DNA of 64,000 bases from an uncultured Flavobacteriaceae bacterium (GTDB lineage Bacteria > Bacteroidota > Bacteroidia > Flavobacteriales > Flavobacteriaceae). The stretch's first letter is position 1; the number at the start of each line of letters is the position of its first letter. A program made the translations under genes and the position numbers. Positions 42,407 through 51,727 of the stretch are shown piece after piece. The DNA lies in assembly GCA_947487895.1 (NCBI GenBank), contig CANKYF010000005.1, positions 1-64,000 of the forward strand. The letters run 5' to 3'. The notes below the pieces were generated by a model. It did not search any database and was not told the origin of the DNA. It worked only from the letters and a program-made list of their open reading frames with translations.

Positions 42407-43267
42407 GTGGTAAAAGAAAAACCATATTTAAAAATAAAAGACCACTCCGTTTCAGGAGAAGAATTTGAATTAATAGAAAATTCAGAATTCGGATTTTTAG
42501 AAACACACCCTCAACCTTCCAAAGAAAAACTACCAGATTATTATCAAAGTGAAGATTATATTTCGCATACAGATACTAAAAGAAATCTTTTTGAAAAAGC
42601 ATATCATTTAGTAAGAACCTTTACTTTAAATAAAAAACTAAGTTTAATTAATTCTTATGTATCTAAAACTTCTGAAGAAAAAAAATTATTAGATATTGGT
42701 TGTGGTACAGGAGACTTTTTACAAACAGCTCAAAAAAATGATTGGATAGTTTCAGGAATTGAGCCAAATAATGATGCTAGAACCATTGGCAACCAAAAAA
42801 CAAATGATTCTGTTTTTAATATAGAACATCTTTTAGAATTTAAAGACCATAGTTTTGATATTATTACACTTTGGCATGTTTTAGAACACTTACCAAATTT
42901 AGAAGAACATGTTAATCTTTTAAAGAAATTATTAAAACCAGAGGGGAGGATTATAATTGCAGTTCCAAATTATAAAAGTTATGATGCAAAAAAGTATAAA
43001 GAGTTTTGGGCTGCTTATGATGTACCTAGACATCTTTGGCATTTTAATAAAATGGCCATGTCTAAATTATTTTCTAAAGTTTTAATGAAAGTAGAAAAAA
43101 TTAGACCAATGTGGTTTGATGCTTTTTATGTGTGTTTACTTTCTGAAAAATATAAAACTGGAAAAATGAATTTTATTAAAGGATTTTTAAATGGTTTTAT
43201 TTCAAATTTTAAAGCAATTGGATCAAAAGAGGTTTCTTCTCTTATTTATATCATAAAAAACAATTAA
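42407..43267 (+). CDS. SAM-dependent methyltransferase
   Basis: A 286-residue class I methyltransferase of the Methyltransf_23 type: motif I LLDIGCGTGDFL (about 96-107), SGIEPN (motif II) and DIITLWHVLEHLPNLEEHV (motif IV). An N-terminal helical segment precedes it. Related proteins act in cell-surface sugar or lipid pathways. The start is GTG at 42407. The gene stands between endonuclease V and the OmpH-like gene, and its substrate is unknown. Confidence 0.88.
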   Translation: MVKEKPYLKIKDHSVSGEEFELIENSEFGFLETHPQPSKEKLPDYYQSEDYISHTDTKRNLFEKAYHLVRTFTLNKKLSLINSYVSKTSEEKKLLDIGCGTGDFLQTAQKNDWIVSGIEPNNDARTIGNQKTNDSVFNIEHLLEFKDHSFDIITLWHVLEHLPNLEEHVNLLKKLLKPEGRIIIAVPNYKSYDAKKYKEFWAAYDVPRHLWHFNKMAMSKLFSKVLMKVEKIRPMWFDAFYVCLLSEKYKTGKMNFIKGFLNGFISNFKAIGSKEVSSLIYIIKNN

Positions 43268-43443
43268 TTTTTATTTAAACATACTTTTCTAATTGTTTTA
43301 GTGTCTAGAAAAGGCATTTGTATTGCTGTTTTTTTAAACGCGCTTAAAACGCCTTATTTTAATTTGATTTCAATAATTTATTCTTATAAATGTAAAATGT
43401 TATAATAGTTTTTACTTATATGTTAAAATCAAAACAATTTAAG

Positions 43444-43473
43444 TTTGAAATTTCACTTACTTTATTACATTTG
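43444..43473 (+). promoter_or_regulatory. Promoter of the OmpH-like gene
   Basis: TTTG (43444-43447), 18-bp spacer and TACATTTG (43466-43473) match the Bacteroidota -33/-7 consensus, with the start codon 51 bp downstream. Confidence 0.65.
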
Positions 43474-43523
43474 TGCGGATTGAAAATTTTGGATAAATAA
43501 AACTAACCTTTATAAACAAAAAA

Positions 43524-44039
43524 ATGAAAAATATAATCTGTCTAGCTTTAACGCTACTTGTTTTAGTTGCATGTGAAAAACCAAATAAAATTGGTTTTGT
43601 AGATAATGGTACTTTAATAAATGATTATCAAGAGAAAAAAGACTTAGAAGAAAGATTTAAAACCAAAGAAGATGCTTTTAAGAAAAAAACAGATAGTGTA
43701 AGTCAAGCGTTTCAATTAGAAGTTCAAGAGACACAATTAAAAGCGCAAAAGTCTTCTCGTAAAAAAGCTCAAGAATTAATGACTGGTTTACAACAAAAAC
43801 AGCAACTCTTGCAACAACAAATGCAGTTTGAGCAACAGCAACTATCTCAGTCTTTTCAAACAGAAGTAGATTCATTAATTATTAAGGTGAAAGACTTTGT
43901 AAAAGATTATGGGAAGACAAATCAATACGATTTTGTTTTGGGTACTAGCGATGCTGCAGCAACTGTGCTTTATGGTAAAGACCAGACAGATTTAACACAA
44001 ACTATTTTAGAGGCTTTAAATGCTGAGTATAAAAAATAG
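43524..44039 (+). CDS. OmpH/Skp family periplasmic chaperone-like lipoprotein
   Basis: The 171-residue protein has a lipobox signal (LALTLLVLVACEK) and the OmpH/Skp layout: a short strand IGFVDNGTLINDYQEKKDLEERF, long Gln- and Lys-rich coiled-coil arms (AQELMTGLQQKQQLLQQQMQFEQQQL), and a C-terminal return strand (YDFVLGTSDAAATVLYGKDQTDLTQTILEALN). Skp binds unfolded outer-membrane proteins. Lipidation differs from soluble Skp of Proteobacteria but is common in Bacteroidota. A strong terminator follows. Confidence 0.9.
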   Translation: MKNIICLALTLLVLVACEKPNKIGFVDNGTLINDYQEKKDLEERFKTKEDAFKKKTDSVSQAFQLEVQETQLKAQKSSRKKAQELMTGLQQKQQLLQQQMQFEQQQLSQSFQTEVDSLIIKVKDFVKDYGKTNQYDFVLGTSDAAATVLYGKDQTDLTQTILEALNAEYKK

Positions 44040-44065
44040 GTTAAAATACTGAAAATCAAATAATT

Positions 44066-44100
44066 AAACCCTGTTAAGCTTTAGTTTAACAGGGTTTTTT
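44066..44100 (+). terminator. Terminator of the OmpH-like gene
   Basis: Perfect 12-bp stem AAACCCTGTTAA / TTAACAGGGTTT with an eight-base loop and a run of T. Confidence 0.9.
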
Positions 44101-44154
44101 AATGTAAAATAAATAGTATATTGAGTCGTTTTATAGTTTAGTTATTTCATTTTC

Positions 44155-45042
44155 ATGAATATAAGCACATATTTAAACCAACCATTCTCACTTTTTAATA
44201 GTAATAAAAACAAATGGACGTATGTTTTAAGTTCAACGGTGTTTGCATTGTTTTTTTTATTGTTATTTCAACCTTATGGCTTATCAGAAGAAATAACTAA
44301 TCCAATCAACTCTTCGTTAAGTATTAGTATCTTTTTTCTATCGGTTTCAATAATATCGTTTTTAGGTTTATCTACCTCACAGTTTTTAATAAGAAATTGG
44401 TTGAATTTCAAAACGGTTTCAGTTAAAAAATATGCGAAATGGTTTTTTATAGAAGCACTTATCATTACCCTATTAAACTTTGTTTTCTCTTTTTTTATTC
44501 CAGATTTAGGTAACGATTTTGAAAAAGAACTCAATCTTATTTTTCAAATTAAAATATATTTTAAAGTTGTATTTGTGCTCCTTTTTCCTTTTTTGGGTTG
44601 TGTTTTATACTTTTTAGTAAAAGATCTTAACTATGAAATTAAAGAGTTAGAAACACAATTAAAATCATTTAAAATACAATTTACTCCTTCGCAAAGAGAA
44701 GTGCCTTTGGTTTTTAAAGATGAAAATAACAATACAGATTTTTCTATAGACTTAGAAGACTTTTTGTTTGCCGAATCTAGCAACCAATACATATTGGTTT
44801 ATTATTTAAAAGAGGGTCTAGTTAAAAAGCATATTGTAAGAAATAGGATGAAAAACTTCTTATCTCAAATTGAAAATTTGCCTATAATACAATGCCATAG
44901 ATCTTATTCTGTAAACTTGTTAAATGTAAAACATAAGACTAAAAAAGGCGGAAAACAATCGTTAGCAATTAATACAACAGAGCCTTTATTCGTTCCTATT
45001 TCCAAGTCTTTTTTAAGTGTTATCAATCAAAAGTTAGCTTAA
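44155..45042 (+). CDS. LytTR-type transcriptional regulator with membrane domain
   Basis: The 295-residue protein has four membrane segments (about 22-42, 55-77, 96-116, 128-150) followed by a LytTR DNA-binding domain (about 195-295: FLFAESSNQYILVYYL, IVRNRMKNFLSQI, IQCHRSYSVNLLNV, VPISKSFLSVINQKL). It binds DNA directly without a response-regulator receiver domain. The gene stands just upstream of a TonB receptor and DUF4249 lipoprotein; I infer that it regulates them. Confidence 0.9.
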   Translation: MNISTYLNQPFSLFNSNKNKWTYVLSSTVFALFFLLLFQPYGLSEEITNPINSSLSISIFFLSVSIISFLGLSTSQFLIRNWLNFKTVSVKKYAKWFFIEALIITLLNFVFSFFIPDLGNDFEKELNLIFQIKIYFKVVFVLLFPFLGCVLYFLVKDLNYEIKELETQLKSFKIQFTPSQREVPLVFKDENNNTDFSIDLEDFLFAESSNQYILVYYLKEGLVKKHIVRNRMKNFLSQIENLPIIQCHRSYSVNLLNVKHKTKKGGKQSLAINTTEPLFVPISKSFLSVINQKLA

Positions 45043-45206
45043 GAGACTTAGTTTCACTCCAAAAAAAAATATTCCACTCCAAATACCCCTAGTTCGTTAC
45101 GTTTTTGAAAATATTCGCAGAAAATTTGTGTTGAAAATGCAACCCTCAAGATTATGGATTGTCTATAAAAACGTCAATCAATTTGTAAATCAAAAAAACG
45201 AACAGA

Positions 45207-47582
45207 ATGAAACAATCACTATTAGGCATATGCCTATTATTTACATGTTTATTAACCGCCCAAAGTGAATTCACTATAAGAGGTAAGGTTAAAGATGCTA
45301 ATAACGGTGAAACCCTTATGGGAGCCACTGTTTTTTTAAAAGGAACAACTAACGGTGCAATTACCAATAATTATGGTTTTTATTCCCTTACTGCGGATCA
45401 GGGTAGTTACACCTTAGTTGTATCTTATATGGGATATCAAGAGGTTACAAAAGACATTAATCTCACTGAAAATCTTGAGCTAAATTTTGAACTACAAGAA
45501 CTATCTGAAGCCCTTGATGAAGTAGTAATTACTGCTGATGAACCAGAGCGTATAAGCATTAAAAAACCTCAAATGGGAGTTGCTAAACTAAAGTCTGCAA
45601 CCATAAAGCAAATGCCAGCTGTACTAGGAGAGGTAGATGTAATTAAGTCTATACAAATGTTACCTGGAGTAACAAACAATGGTGAAGGATCGCCTGGTTT
45701 TAATGTAAGAGGTGGTGCGGTAGATCAAAACCTAGTGCTTTTAGATGAAGCTATTATTTACAATACATCTCACTTCTTTGGTTTTTTCTCGGTGTTTAAT
45801 AATGATGCCATTAAAGACGTGAAACTTTATAAAGGGGATATTCCAGCTAATTTTGGAGGTAGAATATCATCAGTGTTAGACATACATCAAAAAGATGGTA
45901 ATAGTAAGAATTTTGAATTAAACGGAGGTATTGGTCTAATTTCAAGTAGACTAACGGCAGAGGCACCTTTGTTTAAAGATAAAGGCTCTTTCTTAATAGC
46001 AGGACGTTCTTCATATGCGCATCTTTTTATGAAAGCTTCAGAAGATTTAAAAAATGATAAAATTTCATTTTACGATCTAAATCTAAAAACCAATTACAGT
46101 ATTAATAAAAACAATAGAATTTATTTGTCTGGATATTTTGGAAGAGATGTTTTTGATATTAATAATTTCATACAAAATAACTACGGAAATGCTTCTGCCA
46201 ATCTACGTTGGAATCATATTTTTAACGATAAACTATTTTCTAATCTATCATTAATTTATAGTAAATATGACTATCAAATAGTATTAGATTTTGTTGAATT
46301 AGATTGGATTGCAGACATTGTTAATTACAATCTTAAATATGACTTTAAGTATTATTTAAACAACAATCTAAAGCTAGATTTTGGACTAAGCAGTATTTAC
46401 TATAATTTAAATCCGGGTGAAGTAAAACCAACATCACCTACCTCGCCAATAAATTACTTAAAACTAGATGAAAAGAGAGCATTAGAAAGTGGTGCGTATA
46501 TAAGTGCTGAACATAAAATATCAGATAAGTTAACTGCACAATACGGGCTTAGATTAAGTAGATTTAGCCGTTTAGGAGGTCAGGCAATGACAAACTATCT
46601 TAATGGAGCTCCAGTAGTATATAATAACGCAGTAGGTATTTATGAAGAAGGAGAAGCGATAGGTGAAACAGATTTTAAGAAAAGCGAAAGCATTAAAACG
46701 TTTAATAATTTAGAACCTAGATTTGGTCTTTCCTATCAATTAAATTCAGAATCTTCAATAAAAGCAAGCTATACAAGGTCTGCTCAATATTTACATTTAT
46801 TATCTAACACCACATCTGTAACACCTGTTGATGTTTGGACACCAAGTGGTAAGTTTATTAAGCCGCAATTATCTAATCAATATGCTGTAGGGTATTATAA
46901 GAACTTTAAAGACAAAAAATACTCTTTAGAATTAGAGGCTTATTATAAAAATATAGATAATAGAATAGACTACATAGACGGCTCTAATTTAATTGGAAAC
47001 AACAATATTGAAACAGAAATATTAAATGGTGAAGCCAGAGCCTATGGGCTAGAGTTTTTACTAAGAAAAAACACAGGAAAATTAACAGGTTGGTTAGCAT
47101 ATACATTGTCTAAATCTGAACAAAGAACTTTAGGAGGAAACGCTGGAGGACCAGGTATTAATGAAGGCAATTGGTACAATACGCCCTATGATAGAACTCA
47201 TGATATATCTATAACAGGAGTATATAAACTTAATGACAGATGGAGCTTTAGTGCCAATGCGGTATTTCAAACAGGTAGACCAGTCACATATCCAAATGCA
47301 CAATATCAATACGAAGGTTTATCTATAGCTAGTTTTGGCGATAGAAACGAAAGCAGATTACCTGCTTACCATAGACTAGACCTGTCTGCTACATACAAAC
47401 CAAAGAAAAATTTAAATAGAAAATTACAAGGTGAGTGGGTGTTTGGTATTTATAATGCCTATAACAGAAGAAATGCAGCATCAATTTCATTCCTTCAAAA
47501 CCAAGATACCGGAGTTAATGAAGCTACTAGATTATCAATTTTCGGAATGATTCCATCAATAACATACAATTTCAAATTCTAA
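45207..47582 (+). CDS. TonB-dependent outer-membrane receptor
   Basis: The 791-residue receptor has a signal peptide (LGICLLFTCLLTAQ), a carboxypeptidase-like regulatory domain (about 20-105: FTIRGKVKDANNGETLMGATVFLKGTTNGAITN), a plug domain (about 120-220, KSIQMLPGVTNNGEGSPGFNVRGGAVDQNLVLLDEA) and a 22-strand barrel ending in FGMIPSITYNFKF. Many such receptors import iron complexes or oligopeptides. It lies 4 bp before the DUF4249 gene, a common pair in Bacteroidota. No SusD is present. Confidence 0.93.
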   Translation: MKQSLLGICLLFTCLLTAQSEFTIRGKVKDANNGETLMGATVFLKGTTNGAITNNYGFYSLTADQGSYTLVVSYMGYQEVTKDINLTENLELNFELQELSEALDEVVITADEPERISIKKPQMGVAKLKSATIKQMPAVLGEVDVIKSIQMLPGVTNNGEGSPGFNVRGGAVDQNLVLLDEAIIYNTSHFFGFFSVFNNDAIKDVKLYKGDIPANFGGRISSVLDIHQKDGNSKNFELNGGIGLISSRLTAEAPLFKDKGSFLIAGRSSYAHLFMKASEDLKNDKISFYDLNLKTNYSINKNNRIYLSGYFGRDVFDINNFIQNNYGNASANLRWNHIFNDKLFSNLSLIYSKYDYQIVLDFVELDWIADIVNYNLKYDFKYYLNNNLKLDFGLSSIYYNLNPGEVKPTSPTSPINYLKLDEKRALESGAYISAEHKISDKLTAQYGLRLSRFSRLGGQAMTNYLNGAPVVYNNAVGIYEEGEAIGETDFKKSESIKTFNNLEPRFGLSYQLNSESSIKASYTRSAQYLHLLSNTTSVTPVDVWTPSGKFIKPQLSNQYAVGYYKNFKDKKYSLELEAYYKNIDNRIDYIDGSNLIGNNNIETEILNGEARAYGLEFLLRKNTGKLTGWLAYTLSKSEQRTLGGNAGGPGINEGNWYNTPYDRTHDISITGVYKLNDRWSFSANAVFQTGRPVTYPNAQYQYEGLSIASFGDRNESRLPAYHRLDLSATYKPKKNLNRKLQGEWVFGIYNAYNRRNAASISFLQNQDTGVNEATRLSIFGMIPSITYNFKF

Positions 47583-47586
47583 GACC

Positions 47587-48432
47587 ATGAAGACATATAT
47601 AAAATCAATAGTTCTTTTGCTTTTCATAGTAGTTACTGCCTGTGAAGATGTAATAGATGTAAAAGTACCAACATCAACTCCTAGATTAGTTGTTGAAGCT
47701 TCTTTAGACTGGCAAAAAGGAACCACAGGAAACGAACAAACCATATCATTAACTACGTCAACACCATATTTTGATAATGATGGAAATAGTGCAGTAACCA
47801 ATGCAACAGTTACAGTTACAAATGTTGATAGTGGTGAAACATACAATTTTGTTAATCAGAATAATGGAAATTATACCATTAATGATTTTGAACCTGTAAT
47901 AAACGATACGTATAATTTAGAAATAGTTTACAATAATGAAACCTATATAGCAACAGAAAAACTTGTTCCTGTATCTCCAATAAAGAGAGTTGAAGAATCT
48001 TTAGAAGGTGGTTTTGAAGATGATGTTTTAGATGTTTCAATTTTTTGGGATGATCCTGCAGATGAAGAAAATTTTTATCTGTTAAAGTTTTACGAACAGG
48101 GAGATATTGTAGCCTCTTTTGAAACGTCTCCAGATGAATTTGTAAATGGAAATGAATTGGATGAATTTTTTGAAAAAGAAAAAGATGACTCAGATGAATT
48201 TCATGAGTTTAACCCTGGTGATGTTGTTGAATTAACCTTATACGGTATTTCAAAAGAATATGATCATTACATGAATATTTTAATAGAACAGTATGATGCA
48301 GCTGGAGATCCATTTAGTACTATTCCTGGTAGGTTGAAGGGTAATTGTGTAAACGAAACCAACCCTGGTAATTTTGCTTTTGGGTATTTCAGGCTATCAG
48401 AATTTGATACAGTAACTTATACATTTCAATAA
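47587..48432 (+). CDS. DUF4249 domain lipoprotein
   Basis: The 281-residue protein has a lipobox signal (VLLLFIVVTACEDV) and the DUF4249 opening VPTSTPRLVVEASLDWQKGTTGNEQTISLTTSTPYFDND, an Ig-like beta fold, then an ELTLYGISKEYDHYMNILIEQYDAAGDPF block. DUF4249 proteins are encoded beside TonB receptors and are presumed surface partners of these transporters. The spacing of 4 bp supports translation coupling. Confidence 0.9.
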   Translation: MKTYIKSIVLLLFIVVTACEDVIDVKVPTSTPRLVVEASLDWQKGTTGNEQTISLTTSTPYFDNDGNSAVTNATVTVTNVDSGETYNFVNQNNGNYTINDFEPVINDTYNLEIVYNNETYIATEKLVPVSPIKRVEESLEGGFEDDVLDVSIFWDDPADEENFYLLKFYEQGDIVASFETSPDEFVNGNELDEFFEKEKDDSDEFHEFNPGDVVELTLYGISKEYDHYMNILIEQYDAAGDPFSTIPGRLKGNCVNETNPGNFAFGYFRLSEFDTVTYTFQ

Positions 48433-48581
48433 AGATTAGGTTAGTTGGGGTAATTAGTATAGGTGCATTGGCAAATGGTTTTTTGATTAATAGCTTTTTT
48501 GATATGAAATGATTGTGTTAATAATGCCAGTGTACCTAATTACCCTTTTAAAATAGTTAATAACAAATTTAAATATGAGTT

Positions 48582-49235
48582 ATGAAAAAAAAATACTTTT
48601 TAAGTCTAGTAGCAATGTTCTTGTTACTATTAACATCTTGTTCTTTAGATAGTATAGAGGCGTCATCAGATATTACTGTTGAAGAAAGAGTAGTACCAAG
48701 CTTTAGTGCTATAAAAGCCTCTAATGATATTGAAGTTGTCATAACAAAAGGGAATGAACAGAAAGTTGATGTAACAACAAGCCGTAATGTTCAAGAAAGA
48801 GTCACTACCAATGTAATAGATGGTGTCTTATACATAGAATTAAACAAACTTGTTAGAAAATTAAAAGAATTACGTGTTGACATAACTATTCCTGAAATTT
48901 CCAAGATAACGCTAACATCTGATGCTTTTGGACATGTTTCGGGCTTTGAAAACATACAAGCTTTAGATGTTAACATGTCTAGTGATGCGCACCTATTACT
49001 TTCAGGGTCATCAAATAGCTTAAATATCAATGCAAATAGTGATGCTAGTATTGATGCTTTTGGCTTTGAGGCTTTAAATTGCACCGTTAATTGTTCTTCA
49101 GATGCCAGTGCATCAATTACCTGTTTAAATGCTTTAAATGGTTCTATAAGTAGTGATGCAAGTGTTTTTTACAAAGGAAATCCAACTATTGATGTACAAA
49201 CAAGTACAGATGGTACTTTAATTAATGCCAATTAA
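48582..49235 (+). CDS. Head-GIN domain (DUF2807) lipoprotein
   Basis: The 217-residue protein has a lipobox signal (FLLLLTSCSLDS) and a DUF2807 solenoid of short strands (SFSAIKASNDIEVVITKGNEQKVDV; repeated SSDAHLLLSGSSNSL, SDASIDAFGFEAL, SSDASASITCLNAL). The repeat unit carries an SDA motif. It is the second DUF2807 protein in the window and precedes the sigma factor gene. Confidence 0.88.
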   Translation: MKKKYFLSLVAMFLLLLTSCSLDSIEASSDITVEERVVPSFSAIKASNDIEVVITKGNEQKVDVTTSRNVQERVTTNVIDGVLYIELNKLVRKLKELRVDITIPEISKITLTSDAFGHVSGFENIQALDVNMSSDAHLLLSGSSNSLNINANSDASIDAFGFEALNCTVNCSSDASASITCLNALNGSISSDASVFYKGNPTIDVQTSTDGTLINAN

Positions 49236-49420
49236 AATTAATTTTTCTATGTCATGCAACCCTTTTAATTTTAACTTGTCTATATAAATGAACCAAACTA
49301 GAAATAATTGATATCCAACGGATAAAACTAACAAAATGCCAAAGCAAAAATGCTCTCGTTTTGTTACAAATCTTGGGAATAATTAAATCTCGATTATCGA
49401 GCTAGCCAGTACAACTTTAA

Positions 49421-49966
49421 GTGAGTAACGCCATATTATTTACGCACAAAGATCTCATAGAACGCAGTAAGCAGGGAGATACTAAAACACAATACAAGCT
49501 CTACGCTTTATACGTAGATGCTATGTTTAATGTGTGTATGCGTATGGTTAAAATAAGAGAAGATGCAGAAGATGTACTTCAAGAAAGTTTTATAGAAGCT
49601 TTTAAGAATTTAAACAGTTTTAGATATGAAAGTACCTTTGGTTCTTGGTTAAAACGTATAGTAATTAATAGAAGTATCAATCATTTGAAACTTAAAAAGT
49701 TGCCTTTAATTGCTATTGAAGAAAACGATTATTGGATTCAAAATGATGATAACAACGTTAACGATAATATCGACTTAGATATTAGTAAAGTAAAGCGAGG
49801 TATAGAGTCCTTACCTCAAGGCTACCAGACCATTATCAATTTATACTTAATTGAAGGATATGATCATGTTGAGATTGGAGACATTCTAGAAATTAGTGTT
49901 TCCACTTCAAAATCTCAATATCACAGAGCAAAAAAGAAATTAAAAGAAATAATGCACCAAATATGA
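49421..49966 (+). CDS. ECF-type RNA polymerase sigma factor
   Basis: The 181-residue protein has sigma-70 region 2 (about 20-90: YKLYALYVDAMFNVCMRMVKIREDAEDVLQESFIEAFKNL, with the DVLQESF box) and region 4 (about 130-178: IESLPQGYQTIINLYLIEGYDHVEIGDILEISVSTSKSQYHRAKKKLKEIM). The start is GTG at 49421. The stop codon overlaps the ATG of a 31-codon frame (ATGA at 49963). The next genes on the strand are a membrane protein and an adhesin-like protein, consistent with an envelope-stress module. Confidence 0.92.
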   Translation: MSNAILFTHKDLIERSKQGDTKTQYKLYALYVDAMFNVCMRMVKIREDAEDVLQESFIEAFKNLNSFRYESTFGSWLKRIVINRSINHLKLKKLPLIAIEENDYWIQNDDNNVNDNIDLDISKVKRGIESLPQGYQTIINLYLIEGYDHVEIGDILEISVSTSKSQYHRAKKKLKEIMHQI

Positions 49967-50058
49967 AACGAGCACTAATAAATTTTAAAGATACATTCAC
50001 AAAAGAGGAATGTTTACAATTTTTAGTGCGAGAGCGTAGCGGTTGCATACGTTCTTAA
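49963..50058 (+). CDS. Possible 31-residue ORF coupled to the sigma factor
   Basis: The frame begins with ATG sharing ATGA with the sigma factor stop, and runs for 31 codons, including ECLQFLVRERSGCIRS. The overlap suggests translational coupling, but the composition is not decisive and no family is known. It may be a chance frame. Confidence 0.3.
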   Translation: MKRALINFKDTFTKEECLQFLVRERSGCIRS

Positions 50059-50103
50059 TTTTATAATTAATTTAAAATCAGGTAATTATTAAAATTTAAA
50101 CGT

Positions 50104-50649
50104 ATGAAAGATGAATTTGAAAAATATGTAGAAAGTCAGAAATCTGAATTTGATGTTCATAACATTGATGAAGTAGATAGATTAAGACTTTGGAGCAATA
50201 TAGTTACAGAGGTTTCTAAGCCTGAGAAAAAGGTAATTCCTCTCTGGAAAAAACCTGTATTTAGAGTAGCTGCTAGTATTGTGCTTTTAATTGGGTGTAC
50301 GCTATTTTTTAATATTTCAAGTGATCGATCAACAGAAAATCATTTTGTTAATGAAGAACTAAATGATATAGATACACATTATAAGCTTTTAGTAAACAAT
50401 CAGATAGAATTAATTAAAAACAATACCCATTTATCAGAACCTGATAGGGAAGATTTTCTTTCTCTAATAGATGATTTAGATGAAGAATATAATACACTAA
50501 AAGAAGAGCTAAAATTAGGTATCAATAATCAAAAAATTATTGAAGCTATAATCAATAATTACAGGAAGAAAATTAAACTTATGGAAGATCTATTAAACAG
50601 ATCATATCCTACTAATAATACCCTAGATGATGAAGCAATTACTTTATAA
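50104..50649 (+). CDS. Single-pass membrane protein, putative anti-sigma factor
   Basis: The 181-residue protein has a cytoplasmic N-terminal part of about 55 residues (EKYVESQKSEFDVHNIDEVDRLRLWSNIV), one membrane segment (about 58-75, FRVAASIVLLIGCTLFF) and a periplasmic helical part. This layout matches anti-sigma factors of ECF sigma genes in Bacteroidota. The zinc-binding HxxxCxxC box is absent, so it would be a non-ZAS type. It overlaps the next gene by 23 bp. Confidence 0.75.
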   Translation: MKDEFEKYVESQKSEFDVHNIDEVDRLRLWSNIVTEVSKPEKKVIPLWKKPVFRVAASIVLLIGCTLFFNISSDRSTENHFVNEELNDIDTHYKLLVNNQIELIKNNTHLSEPDREDFLSLIDDLDEEYNTLKEELKLGINNQKIIEAIINNYRKKIKLMEDLLNRSYPTNNTLDDEAITL

Positions 50650-51715
50650 ACATAGTATTAGTAGCTTTTTGATACTAATGACTTGCGTTGTTTTTGGGCA
50701 AAATAAGGTAAGTAAAGAGATTAAGGAAATGGCATCTTTGTCAAATGATGGTCAATTGTATATTGAAAATAAATATGGCGATATTTTTATAGATGGTTGG
50801 AGCAGAGAAACCATTGAAATTACAGTAGAAATTGAAGCTAAGGGAAGGAATCTTGAAAAAGCCAAAGATTTACTAAATAGGATCAACCCAGAAATTGAAA
50901 CATCTGGTAATATTGTAATAGTAAAATCTCATATTTCTAAAAGAGAGCAAGGTTTTTTTAATAAATACATTAGAAAAGTAGATGCATTTAATGCAGAAAA
51001 AACAAATACGAGCATTAATTACAGAATTTATATGCCCAAGCACGCAGAGATTGAGGTAATTAACAAATATGGAGATGTAGTAATTACAAATTGGAATAGC
51101 ACTTTAAAAGCAGATGTAGAACATGGAGATTTAAGGTTAACAGATGCTATTGATAAATCAAATATTTCAATTAAATATGGACATTTAAAAGCAAGTAAAT
51201 TAGATAATACCTCTATAAATGCTAAATCTGCGACACTTACAGTAACCACTTCAGATAAATTAAAATTAGATTCAAACGGATCTGAAATTAGGTTTGAAGA
51301 AATAGGCAGTCTAGAATTAATATCAAATAAAGACAATATTGATGTTGCACAAGTTGATAAAGTTTTCGGAAATGTAAAATATTCTAGTATTGCTTTAGAT
51401 AGTTTGAGTTCTAGAGCAAATTTAGATCTACATTTAGCAGAGTTAAGAGTTCGTAAATGTAGTGAAACACCAACGCTAAATATTAATCAAAACACCTCAG
51501 AAGTGTATGTGAATATTTCTGAAACTAATTTTGATTTTACTGCTAAACTAGAACAGGGCGTACTTAGAATACCAAAAACTATGGAAAACATTTCAAGTAA
51601 GGTATTAGATGAAAAGAATAAAGTAAGACAAGTAAAAGCCAATTACGGCACCAAAGATCAGGGTACAATCGATATGATTGGATATAAAGGGATAATTATT
51701 TTAAAAGAACTATAA
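50627..51715 (+). CDS. DUF4097-like adhesin or solenoid protein
   Basis: The 362-residue protein carries a signal peptide (SSFLILMTCVVFGQ) and a series of short beta strands (LYIENKYGDIFIDGWSRETIEITVEIEAKG, then IEVINKYGDVVITNWNSTLKADVEHGDLRL). The repeated E-N/I-KYGD-V/I-x-I-x-x-W motif occurs twice and matches DUF4097. It is likely exported to the periplasm. It overlaps the putative anti-sigma gene and is followed 12 bp later by the barrel protein gene, so the set forms one operon. Confidence 0.8.
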   Translation: MMKQLLYKHSISSFLILMTCVVFGQNKVSKEIKEMASLSNDGQLYIENKYGDIFIDGWSRETIEITVEIEAKGRNLEKAKDLLNRINPEIETSGNIVIVKSHISKREQGFFNKYIRKVDAFNAEKTNTSINYRIYMPKHAEIEVINKYGDVVITNWNSTLKADVEHGDLRLTDAIDKSNISIKYGHLKASKLDNTSINAKSATLTVTTSDKLKLDSNGSEIRFEEIGSLELISNKDNIDVAQVDKVFGNVKYSSIALDSLSSRANLDLHLAELRVRKCSETPTLNINQNTSEVYVNISETNFDFTAKLEQGVLRIPKTMENISSKVLDEKNKVRQVKANYGTKDQGTIDMIGYKGIIILKEL

Positions 51716-51727
51716 AATCAAATTAAA

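Noticed and set aside
43267-43523. Possible RNA element between the methyltransferase and OmpH-like genes
   Set aside because: Beyond the promoter at 43444 only weak, short complementary stretches are seen; nothing supports an RNA gene.
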